A stretch of DNA of 64,000 bases from Gracilinema caldarium DSM 7334 (GTDB lineage: Bacteria; Spirochaetota; Spirochaetia; Treponematales; Breznakiellaceae). Within the stretch, counting starts at the first letter, position 1; each line of letters begins with the position of its first letter. The DNA lies in the NCBI RefSeq assembly GCF_000219725.1, contig NC_015732.1, positions 310,001 to 374,000 of the forward strand, written 5' to 3'. The notes under the pieces were generated by a model that was given only the letters and a program-made list of their open reading frames with translations, ran no database searches and was not told the origin of the DNA. The position numbers were made by a program, and so were the translations under genes. Shown here piece after piece: positions 23,701 through 30,844 of the stretch.

Positions 23701-24758
23701 CGAGGGAATATCAATCTCGTAACGAATATGAATGGGATACATCACTACAGCTTCAATTACGGGTTGTAGATACTGGCCCTGGTATCGCTGAAGAAAATAT
23801 CAATCGAATTTTTGAGCCCTTTTATCAAGATCCAAACCATAGCATTACATATGGTGGGACAGGGCTTGGATTAACTATTACCGCGAGCCTGGCAAAAACC
23901 ATGGGTGGAACTATCAGTGTTACCAGTGCTCTGGGAAAAGGCACAACTTTTTTAGTAACCATTCCCATTTCAGAAATACAAAGAAGTGTGGTTTCTCCGC
24001 AAGCTTTTATGTTACAAGAACAACGATACCTTAAGAATTGTTCAGTATTAATTGTTGATGATATTCCGGTCAATGCGGATGTACTTGCCTATCATATTCA
24101 AAATAGACATGGAACAGTGTACCGAGCCTCTACGATTGCAGATTCGGTTAAATTGGTGTTTCAATATCAGATTGATGTAATTCTCATGGATTATAAGCTG
24201 TCTGACGGAAACGCAAAGGATATCATCTTGGCATTGCGAAGCAGGCTTATGAAAACGATTCCACCTATTATCGTAATTACTGCAGATATCCGTAAAGAAC
24301 TAGCCGAAGAGTTATCCCAATATGGTGTAATTACGGTTGTTCACAAACCGGTTGAATTGCGGATACTTATGAATGCTTTATCGCAGGCGGTTCCTCATAA
24401 GATTATAACCATGGAAGTCTCAGAAAATCATATTTCTTCTGATGTTCGATCGAACAGATCGGAAGAATTTCTGCTTAATCTGGACTTGCTGCGACAGGAA
24501 CTGGGGCCTGGTCATTTTGGCCGGTTTATTGCAAAAGTTCAGGAAGTATACATGCCATTACGAGAGAAAATTTCTCCAGGGCTTATTATCGATGAATGGC
24601 AAGCATTACTGGCTCAGGCCCACAGTTTAGCTTTCCTTGTTGCATATTCTATTCCGGCTTCCGCCCATTACCAACAATGGCTGAAAGAACTGGAACAGGC
24701 GCTGGACGAATTAGACGGTGAAAAGTTACACCGTCTTGCACATATGCTTCATGTGTAA
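20730..24758 (+). CDS. Hybrid sensor kinase with twin beta-propeller (HTCS-like)
   Basis: The 1342-residue product starts with a signal peptide (ISCFFILLSIAVKLQSQ). I count 14 propeller repeats of the LWxGTxxGLxxyD type, enough for two seven-bladed propellers, then a Y_Y_Y domain (about 690-780). TM is near 790-815. HisKA has the phosphorylatable His858 in NLSHEIRTPMNAILGY; the HATPase has IVNLLGNAIKFT, DTGPGIAEENI and GGTGLGLTI. The receiver has Asp1154 (ILMDYKLSDG). The C-terminal 80 residues look Hpt-like (QAHSLAFLVAY) but lack the usual Lys-Gly after the His. Bacteroidetes HTCS proteins sense glycans with this N-terminal half and end in AraC; here AraC is missing. The ligand is unknown, perhaps an oligosaccharide. 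Confidence 0.85.
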   Translation: MNHQRRVYISCFFILLSIAVKLQSQELRFDHLDRDDGLPHSGVSAIVQDSRGFLWFGTKNGFARYDGYSFIVYQHDPFNENSLIHNQIQTMYLDKNDILWLGTYNGLDRFDIKTGNFIHFQHDSSKSNSLSNDVVTAIVRDTYGKLWVGTLNGLNVLDEPSGTFIRYNDTNNSPFILPNQTIRAIEAYPNGSLYVGTYGGLVEITTKRDAVHVYKHTQDRDNSLPSDIVMSIKRDAEGKLWLACWNGGLCVFNPLTGSSVQYMLEDNRLYTIDVEDPRWVYVGTWGGGLFILDKQNGNIERIVSNPDDPFSLSHNIVYSLFHDEGGLLWIGTNGGGINKLDRNRDRLILYKKDPKKPTSLQSDNVTAVIKDLDGTLWVGAYNGGLSRLDAGSREWIHYQHNPNNPNSLSNNIVNGLAVDRDNILWIATNEGLSCYDKKKNKFHSFYGGELKSGPLADITVYSILIDSAGRHWYGYFRKGLQCYDPKTGVYKHFISDPYNPSSLSDNLVYFIYEDSRKRIWVGTNKGLNLYNPETESFTRFIYEKNNPYGLPSNALRCMREDSQRRLWFGTASGGLSYLDEKTGTFVHFLKKDGLSDDTVLAIQEDRNGKLWLGTLYGLMVLDPESKNIKRLSMIDGLQGMEFSTGTYKDNLGNLYFGGSKGLNIVSSFTIYTNQHIPPVQLTRLTVSGKVFDSPIDSTELHKIKLAHASNDITLEFAALDYSNPKENRYRFKLEGFDTDWSPIGSQRYATYTNLPSGNYTFCVQASNNDGLWNNEGVQLSIFIAPIFWETPAAFIIYIILASTVLFLVGMWSAQTQKLHLNQIELEKRKKLESEMRNAKELAEQANRAKSEFLANLSHEIRTPMNAILGYTEMLHQALEGDGRQNLVMVVEKNGKNLLTLLNDALDLSRIEAGKEIVQEKLFNIKILIRDLVEMFQLRAHEKGITLKSYIDESVPDTIVGDETKIRQIIVNLLGNAIKFTSEGSVSIFAETREYQSRNEYEWDTSLQLQLRVVDTGPGIAEENINRIFEPFYQDPNHSITYGGTGLGLTITASLAKTMGGTISVTSALGKGTTFLVTIPISEIQRSVVSPQAFMLQEQRYLKNCSVLIVDDIPVNADVLAYHIQNRHGTVYRASTIADSVKLVFQYQIDVILMDYKLSDGNAKDIILALRSRLMKTIPPIIVITADIRKELAEELSQYGVITVVHKPVELRILMNALSQAVPHKIITMEVSENHISSDVRSNRSEEFLLNLDLLRQELGPGHFGRFIAKVQEVYMPLREKISPGLIIDEWQALLAQAHSLAFLVAYSIPASAHYQQWLKELEQALDELDGEKLHRLAHMLHV

Positions 24759-24761
24759 AAT

Positions 24762-25901
24762 CTATATTTGCAAATCGCCGTCTTTTTCGATGAAAATCTC
24801 TGTACCATCTTCATAGATCGCCGCAATGGTGGGGTTCTTCACAAGCCCATCCAGATGAATGAGAGCAGGAGCATCCTCATCATAGTTGTGGCCCACCGCA
24901 AAATGGCAGGTCCGGAAGGCCTTTTCATCTTCGAGCATATTGCCGGTAATACGTGCCAGCGGGTTGAGACCGATTCCCAATTCTCCGATATTGCGAGCAT
25001 TTTTTGCATAGAGCGCGCCACTCCCTGCAGGCAGGCGGCCTATTGCTTCGTATTCCAGGGCCTGCTGTTCTGCCAAGGTGATGGTTTTCAGCAGTTCCTG
25101 GGCTTCTTCGCCACCTTCGATTTCGGTTATGTAACCGTCTGTAACGGTACAGCGTATAGGTTCATGGATGAGGATATCCCGGTCATGTAAACTTATCGAG
25201 CCGTCAAAGGCAATGACGCCCTGAGTGGTTCCATTTTCCGGACTGATAAAGGTTTCTCCTGCCGGAAGATTTCCACCAGTTCCAGACTGGGAAAAGTCAC
25301 CGTCATCGTTTTTAGCAAGCCGCCCCTTAAGACCTATAATCACATTCGTACCGCCGGGGGCGCTTACCCGGACAGTTGTGGCTTTATCCAGAATATCTTT
25401 TATGGCTTTGCAGCGCTGTCCCAGCAGCATATAGTCAATCGGCACGGTTCTGATAAAGGATTCCAGATTGGTACTCGGAGACCAGAAAGCCCGGCAGGTC
25501 TTTGTTCCATACAATTGCAGATGAAAAATATGGTCGTATTGAGTCCCTTCGTAATGGTAGGGCTGAGAAATACCTGCTTCATCTTTACCTAGTTTCTCTG
25601 TACTCATGGAAATGAAAACCGACGGTTTTGCCTTAAAAGCTTCGATCACAATGGGGTCCGCAAAGTCCATCTGGGTTTTAACTGGCTGATAGATGAGAAC
25701 CGGTTTTGCTCCGACTTTTATTGCCGCATCAAACAGCGCCTGGGAGATGAGACTTACATCTGAGCTTGGATTGGTTACAATAAGCACGCGCTCATCCTTC
25801 TGAACTTTAAGCGAATCCTCTATGGCAATCCGGGCTGCATTTTGTAAGCCCTGATTCTGAGAAATAAAACTGTTAAACTGGTTGGAATAGGTTGTACTCA
25901 T
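24762..25901 (-). CDS. Aminopeptidase, M29 / aminopeptidase T family
   Basis: The 379-residue product matches the M29-type metallo-aminopeptidases (COG2309). Candidate metal-site segments are NLPAGETFISPENG, NIGELGIGLNP and FAVGHNYDEDAPALIHLDG, each holding Glu, His or Asp at the positions expected for the two-metal centre. It releases N-terminal residues from peptides in the cytoplasm. The frame is open to a TTG at 25937, but ATG 25901 is taken as the start because the preceding segment is not family-like. It lies 16 bp downstream of htpG on the same strand, so it may be cotranscribed with it. Confidence 0.75.
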   Translation of the reverse strand: MSTTYSNQFNSFISQNQGLQNAARIAIEDSLKVQKDERVLIVTNPSSDVSLISQALFDAAIKVGAKPVLIYQPVKTQMDFADPIVIEAFKAKPSVFISMSTEKLGKDEAGISQPYHYEGTQYDHIFHLQLYGTKTCRAFWSPSTNLESFIRTVPIDYMLLGQRCKAIKDILDKATTVRVSAPGGTNVIIGLKGRLAKNDDGDFSQSGTGGNLPAGETFISPENGTTQGVIAFDGSISLHDRDILIHEPIRCTVTDGYITEIEGGEEAQELLKTITLAEQQALEYEAIGRLPAGSGALYAKNARNIGELGIGLNPLARITGNMLEDEKAFRTCHFAVGHNYDEDAPALIHLDGLVKNPTIAAIYEDGTEIFIEKDGDLQI

Positions 25902-25953
25902 GACCGGAGTATGAACCCTCCGGCCATGACTGGTCAACGGTTATCCGTTAAGG

Positions 25954-27813
25954 TTACTTGCTTAAAAGCCGGTTAAGTCGTTTTACAAAATCTGCCGGAT
26001 CCTGAAGTTTAACACCCTCGACGAGCAACGCCTGGTCCAGAAGCACCGTCGCCACATCGGCAATGTGGTCCTCATTGTTCTCATCTTTAAGGGAAGCCAC
26101 AATTGGATGGCTGCCATTAATTTCCAGAATCGGTTTTACTTCAGGAAGTTCGGTCTGTCCCATAGCCCGCAGCATCTGGGCAAACTGGATCGAAGGATCA
26201 TGTTCATCGGCTACAATACAGGAAGGCGAATCCTGTAACCGCCGGGAAAGTTTCACATCCTTTACTCGGTCCCCCAGCGCTTTTTTAAGTTTTTCAATAA
26301 CCGGTTTGAGATCCTTTTCTGTATCCTTATCCTTCTGTTCTCCCAGTTCTTCATCGGCTCCCGTGCGATTGACCGCCTTAAGCTCGTAGTCCTTATATTT
26401 AAAGAGGGATGGAATAACGATGTCGTCGATTTCATCATCCATCACGAGGACTTCGATACCCTTTGCTTTATAAGCTTCGAGGAGGGGGGACGCCTTTAAG
26501 GTTTTTTCGTCTCCACCGGTAATGTAATAGATTGCCTTCTGGTCGCTTTTCATCCGGGAGACATAGTCGGCAAAGCTGGTCCAGCCTTCTACAGCGGTGC
26601 TCTTAAAGCGTACCAGTTCCTGCAGGGTTTCCCGGTTAGCAAAATCCTGGTAGAGCCCTTCCTTAAGAGGCCGGTTGAACTGGGATATAAAGATTTCCCA
26701 CTTTTCCTTATTATTGTCCGCAAGGGCCTTAAACTCAGAGAGTAGTTTCTTTACCGAAGCATTGCGGATATTCTGAAGTATCCGGTTCTGCTGAAGGATT
26801 TCTCGGCTTACATTGAGAGGCAGGTCTTCCGAATCGATGACTCCTCGGATAAAGCGGAGGTAGGTGGGCATGAGTTCCTTGTCATCATCGGTTATAAAGA
26901 CCCGCTTCACATAGAGCTTGACCCCCGGTTTATAGTCCGCATTGTAGAGGTCAAAGGGAGCCTTTTTGGGGATATAGAAGAGGGTTACATATTCCAAGGT
27001 CCCTTCCGCTTTGGTGTGCACATAGAAAAGGGGATCTTCTGTATCATGGGCAATCTGTTTATAAAATTCGTTGTAGTCCTCTTCTTTCAGTTCTGTTTTT
27101 GCCTGCCGCCAGATTGCGGTCCCTGCATTGATCCGCTCAGTCTTTGTTTTGCTTCCCTTTTCTTTTCCCTTATCGTCATATTCCTTTTCTTCATAGGTCA
27201 GGTAGATGGGGAAGGCCACATGATTTGAATAGCGCTTAATAATGTCTTCGATAGTCCAGCGGTTGGCAAATTCAAGACCCTCTTCATTGAGATGCAAGAT
27301 GACGGTAGTTCCATGGCTATCCCGTTGGGCAGTTTCGATTTCATAGCTTTCTTTGCCATCGCTGGTCCATTTCCAGGCCGCTTCTTCGCCGGCTTTGCGG
27401 GTAATAACTTCGATCTTATCGGCAACCATGAAGGCTGAGTAAAAACCAACGCCGAATTGTCCTATAAGGTTGGAATCTTTCTTTGCGTCGGCGGAAAGTT
27501 TTTCAAGGAATGCCCGGGTTCCCGAACGGGCAATAGTTCCTAAAGAAGTGATGAGGTCTTCCTCATTCATCCCAATACCAGTATCCGATACACTAAAGGT
27601 CTTCTGATCCCTGTTAAAAGAAATGTCGATGCGGGGATCAAACACGATGGATTTATAGGCTTCATCAGCCACGGTAAGGTATTTGAGCTTGTCCAGCGCG
27701 TCGGAAGCGTTAGAAACCAGCTCCCGAAGAAAAATTTCCCTGTTTGAATACAGTGAATGGATAATGAGGTGCAGTAATTGGCTTACCTCGGTCTGAAACT
27801 GATGCTGTGCCAT
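25954..27813 (-). CDS. htpG: Molecular chaperone HtpG (Hsp90)
   Basis: The 619-residue Hsp90 homologue has FQTEVSQLLHLIIHSLYSN and IFLRELVSNASDALDKL at the N-terminus. DTGIGMNEEDLI and GQFGVGFYSAFMVADK form the GHKL ATP-binding site. The middle domain has GVIDSEDLPLNVSREILQ, and the C-terminal dimerisation domain is complete. Length is normal. It is an ATP-driven cytoplasmic chaperone for stress-damaged clients. GGAG lies 7-10 nt before the ATG. I see no CIRCE element upstream (27814-28079). Confidence 0.97.
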   Translation of the reverse strand: MAQHQFQTEVSQLLHLIIHSLYSNREIFLRELVSNASDALDKLKYLTVADEAYKSIVFDPRIDISFNRDQKTFSVSDTGIGMNEEDLITSLGTIARSGTRAFLEKLSADAKKDSNLIGQFGVGFYSAFMVADKIEVITRKAGEEAAWKWTSDGKESYEIETAQRDSHGTTVILHLNEEGLEFANRWTIEDIIKRYSNHVAFPIYLTYEEKEYDDKGKEKGSKTKTERINAGTAIWRQAKTELKEEDYNEFYKQIAHDTEDPLFYVHTKAEGTLEYVTLFYIPKKAPFDLYNADYKPGVKLYVKRVFITDDDKELMPTYLRFIRGVIDSEDLPLNVSREILQQNRILQNIRNASVKKLLSEFKALADNNKEKWEIFISQFNRPLKEGLYQDFANRETLQELVRFKSTAVEGWTSFADYVSRMKSDQKAIYYITGGDEKTLKASPLLEAYKAKGIEVLVMDDEIDDIVIPSLFKYKDYELKAVNRTGADEELGEQKDKDTEKDLKPVIEKLKKALGDRVKDVKLSRRLQDSPSCIVADEHDPSIQFAQMLRAMGQTELPEVKPILEINGSHPIVASLKDENNEDHIADVATVLLDQALLVEGVKLQDPADFVKRLNRLLSK

Positions 27814-27977
27814 GGGCAGAGACTCCTTGTTCGTGTTGATAGTAGGTAACCCGCAACGATGTTCGTCTTGAGTTCCCTTGTATAGGATGGTAATAAATAT
27901 CTTGCCGCAGTGAGATATCGCGGACCTTTATAAAAATACTAAGAGAACCCTGCGAGGGGCAAGTAAAATTGTGATTA

Positions 27978-28029
27978 TCAGGGCTTTACAAGGTGCTGTT
28001 ATGAGTATTTCAGTACCTTGAGCCCCTGA
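27978..28029. promoter_or_regulatory. Long imperfect hairpin between htpG and the GH36 gene
   Basis: TCAGGGCTTTACAAGGTGCTG (27978-27998) pairs with CAGTACCTTGAGCCCCTGA (28011-28029) around a 12-nt loop. The CAAGGTGCTG/CAGTACCTTG core is 10 bp with a single non-Watson-Crick position. TATAAT follows at about 28035. It sits between divergent genes and may be an operator, a shared transcript boundary, or a leader element. Confidence 0.4.
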
Positions 28030-28079
28030 CCAAACTCTTCTATTATAATGAATATTATTGTTAATTAAGGTAGGCTTTT

Positions 28080-30410
28080 ATGGCAATAGTATGGCATCCG
28101 GATACTCGGGAATTTCATCTACAGAACAGTTATGTCAGTTATATTATTTCACTTCTTCCCGATAATAGTCCTGGCCTTGCTTATTTTGGTAGACCTCTAG
28201 ATCTGGAAGGCCGCTACAGCCGTCTTGTGAGGTTCGAAGACCGGGGCCTGACAACCCATCAATCCGGACTCCCTTCATCATTCTGTCTCGATTATGTACC
28301 CCGGGAATACCCTACTTATGGCCGGGGAGATTATCGTATACCGGCTATTACTTTGGAAACAGAACACGGCTTTCCTGTCATCCTCGATCTCCAGTATCGG
28401 GAACACTGGATTGTGCAGGGAAAACCATCCGTGCCAGGGCTTCCCGCTACATACTGCGATTCTGATGCAGAGGCCGAGAGCCTTATGCTAACCCTGGAAG
28501 ACCCCTCATACCAGGTTCAGGTTGATGTGCACTATACCATCTTTAGGGATTATCCTGTTATTGCCCGCCGGGCAAGCATCCGTAATGGCGGGGTCCAGGC
28601 CTTGCGTATCCTGCGGGCCTATTCGGCCGTACTGGACCTGGATTCCTCTGATTGGGACTTTATTCATTTTTCCGGGGCCTGGGCCCGGGAGCGGCATGTG
28701 GTACGCAGACCCCTCGCCCCGGGCTTGCAGAGTATTGCCAGCAGTCGGGGAAGCTCCAGCGCCCAGCACAACCCGGCAATCATGCTTGCCCGGCGGGAGG
28801 CCACCGAAACCGCAGGGGAGGTCCTGGGCGCCCTCTTAGTCTATTCGGGGAACCACAGCATCGAAGTGGAGGTTGGATCCCATGGGGACACCAGGATCGC
28901 CCTGGGCATCAATCCCTTTGGTTTTAAGTGGAACCTCTCCCCCGGCGACGTTTTAGAGACACCGGAAGCGCTCTTCTGTTATACCGACCACGGGTTCGGA
29001 GACCTGTCGCTCTCAATGCATCAGCTGTTGGGCCGTCATCTGGTGCGGGGATGGTGGCGGGATCGGGAACGACCCATACTCATCAATAATTGGGAAGCCA
29101 CTTATTTCCAGTTTGATGAACAGAAACTGCTCGATATCGCCCGCTCTGCGAAGGATTTGGGCATTGAGCTTTTTGTTTTGGATGATGGCTGGTTTGGCAA
29201 GCGGAACGATGACCGGAGTTCCCTGGGGGACTGGGAAGTAAACCGGGATAAATTACCCCAGGGCATCGAAGGGCTGGCCTGTAAAATCGTCGATATGGGG
29301 TTATCCTTCGGGCTCTGGATAGAGCCTGAGATGGTGAACCCCGACAGCAATTTGTACCGTCAGCATCCGGACTGGGCGGTGGGCTCTATATTGGAACGGC
29401 GTACCCTGGGGAGAAACCAGCTGGTGCTGGATATGTCCAGGCTTGAGGTGGTGGAGTACCTCTATGACACCCTAAGCCAGCTTCTGTCTCAGGTCCCCAT
29501 ATCGTATATCAAATGGGACATGAACCGGCATATTACGGAGCCGGTTTCCGCCGCTCTGCCGGCTGACCGGCAGGGAGAGTTTTTTCATCGATATATGTTG
29601 GGGGTCTATGAGCTGTATCGGAGACTTACAGAAGCTTTTCCCCGGGTCCTCTTTGAATCCTGTTCTGCCGGCGGAAACCGGTTCGACGCGGGCATGCTCG
29701 CCTTCGCACCTCAGGCCTGGGCCAGCGATGATAGCGATGCCATAGAGCGCCTTGCGATTCAGTGGGGGACCAGTTTTTTCTATCCGCCGAGTGCCATAGG
29801 TGCCCATGTATCGGCAGTGCCGAATCATCAGGTGGGCCGCATAACTCCCCTCTGGACTCGAGCGGGTGTAGCCTTTTTCGGTGCCTTTGGCTATGAGCTC
29901 GATCCGAACAAACTTTCTGAGTCAGACAAGGCAGAGATTCGTGCCCAGGTTGATTTTTATAAGGCCTGGCGGCGGGTGTTTCAGTTCGGCCGCTTCTATC
30001 GTCTCGCCGGTTTTTGCGCCGCCGGTGGTGCGACCGGCGGCATGACCGGCGGGCCGGCAGGGACCGGACAGGGGTGGCCGGGATCGAGGCCTGCAGGAAA
30101 CTCAAATCTGGTTGCCTGGATGTCCGTGTCCGAGGATAGCCGACGGGCTGTGGTCCTCATTGTCCAGGTCCTTGCCCGGCCCAATCCCGGCTTCTACCGC
30201 ATCCCCCTACGGGGCCTCGATCCTGACCTGAGCTATCAGGTCCGCTGCCGGCCCGCCCTGCCGGTTAAGGATGAAGCGGCGATTCGGTACAATGAAGGCC
30301 TCCGGCAGGGAGATGAGCTCATCAATGTGGGGCTTCTCTTAGGCGGGGACGGCTGGAATGGGCTTTCCCGGGGAGATTTTGCATCCTGGCTCTTTACGCT
30401 CGAAGGCTGA
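28080..30410 (+). CDS. GH36 alpha-galactosidase
   Basis: The 776-residue retaining alpha-galactosidase releases terminal alpha-galactose from raffinose-family sugars and galactomannan fragments. Seen: the N-terminal beta-supersandwich, then NNWEATYFQFDE, LFVLDDGWFGKRNDD and GLWIEPEMVNPDS. The nucleophile is Asp480 in YIKWDMNR, and the acid/base is Asp550 in WASDDSDAIERL. CSAGGNRFD is also present. No signal peptide, so it is cytoplasmic. An unusual Gly/Ala/Pro-rich insertion (about 25 residues, coded 30014-30105) interrupts the C-terminal sheet domain after RLAGFCAAGG. AAGGTAGG precedes the ATG. No transporter lies next to it. Confidence 0.92.
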   Translation: MAIVWHPDTREFHLQNSYVSYIISLLPDNSPGLAYFGRPLDLEGRYSRLVRFEDRGLTTHQSGLPSSFCLDYVPREYPTYGRGDYRIPAITLETEHGFPVILDLQYREHWIVQGKPSVPGLPATYCDSDAEAESLMLTLEDPSYQVQVDVHYTIFRDYPVIARRASIRNGGVQALRILRAYSAVLDLDSSDWDFIHFSGAWARERHVVRRPLAPGLQSIASSRGSSSAQHNPAIMLARREATETAGEVLGALLVYSGNHSIEVEVGSHGDTRIALGINPFGFKWNLSPGDVLETPEALFCYTDHGFGDLSLSMHQLLGRHLVRGWWRDRERPILINNWEATYFQFDEQKLLDIARSAKDLGIELFVLDDGWFGKRNDDRSSLGDWEVNRDKLPQGIEGLACKIVDMGLSFGLWIEPEMVNPDSNLYRQHPDWAVGSILERRTLGRNQLVLDMSRLEVVEYLYDTLSQLLSQVPISYIKWDMNRHITEPVSAALPADRQGEFFHRYMLGVYELYRRLTEAFPRVLFESCSAGGNRFDAGMLAFAPQAWASDDSDAIERLAIQWGTSFFYPPSAIGAHVSAVPNHQVGRITPLWTRAGVAFFGAFGYELDPNKLSESDKAEIRAQVDFYKAWRRVFQFGRFYRLAGFCAAGGATGGMTGGPAGTGQGWPGSRPAGNSNLVAWMSVSEDSRRAVVLIVQVLARPNPGFYRIPLRGLDPDLSYQVRCRPALPVKDEAAIRYNEGLRQGDELINVGLLLGGDGWNGLSRGDFASWLFTLEG

Positions 30411-30420
30411 AGGCTCATAC

Positions 30421-30843
30421 TTGGTGCATGGAGGTCCCCATGAAACGGATTTTGTTTTTTCTCTGGTACGGATTGTGGCCGATTATTTTCTTAGGTCACG
30501 GGGCCTCAATTTTCCCCGCATGATGATCCTGTTTCGGCTCGCCCATAAAGGTCAGTGTTCTGTGTCTGACATCAGTCATCATATGCAAATTTCTGCACCA
30601 GGGGCGAGCCAGCTTTTGGACAAACTTGTAGAGGTGGGCTATGTTTCCCGGGCAGAAAATAATGATGATCGCAGGATGCGGAACATCGAAATTACTTCCA
30701 AGGGTCTTGCGCTTGTTCAGGAGCTTAAGAAGGAACATCAACAAAAACTTATTACGCTCATGGAAGCGGTCCCGCTACAGGAGCGGGAACAGCTCCGGAA
30801 AAGTCTTGAGACCCTCAATAGAATACTAAGGAGTATGCAATAG
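30421..30843 (+). CDS. MarR-family transcriptional regulator
   Basis: The product is a winged-helix protein of about 140 residues: FRLAHKGQCSVSDISHHMQ and APGASQLLDKLVEVGYVSR form the helix-turn-helix. NNDDRRMRNIEITSKG is the wing typical of MarR. The start is set at TTG 30421 (GTG 30424 is possible) because GAAGG lies 6-10 nt upstream; longer in-frame starts would run into the GH36 gene. It ends 1 bp before the first ABC exporter gene. MarR-ABC exporter operons are usually self-repressing and induced by the exported drug or metabolite, which I infer here too. Confidence 0.8.
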   Translation: MVHGGPHETDFVFSLVRIVADYFLRSRGLNFPRMMILFRLAHKGQCSVSDISHHMQISAPGASQLLDKLVEVGYVSRAENNDDRRMRNIEITSKGLALVQELKKEHQQKLITLMEAVPLQEREQLRKSLETLNRILRSMQ

Positions 30844-30844
30844 C

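Noticed and set aside
27814-28079. CIRCE heat-shock operator upstream of htpG
   Set aside because: No TTAGCACTC-N9-GAGTGCTAA-like repeat is present; the hairpin there has a different sequence.
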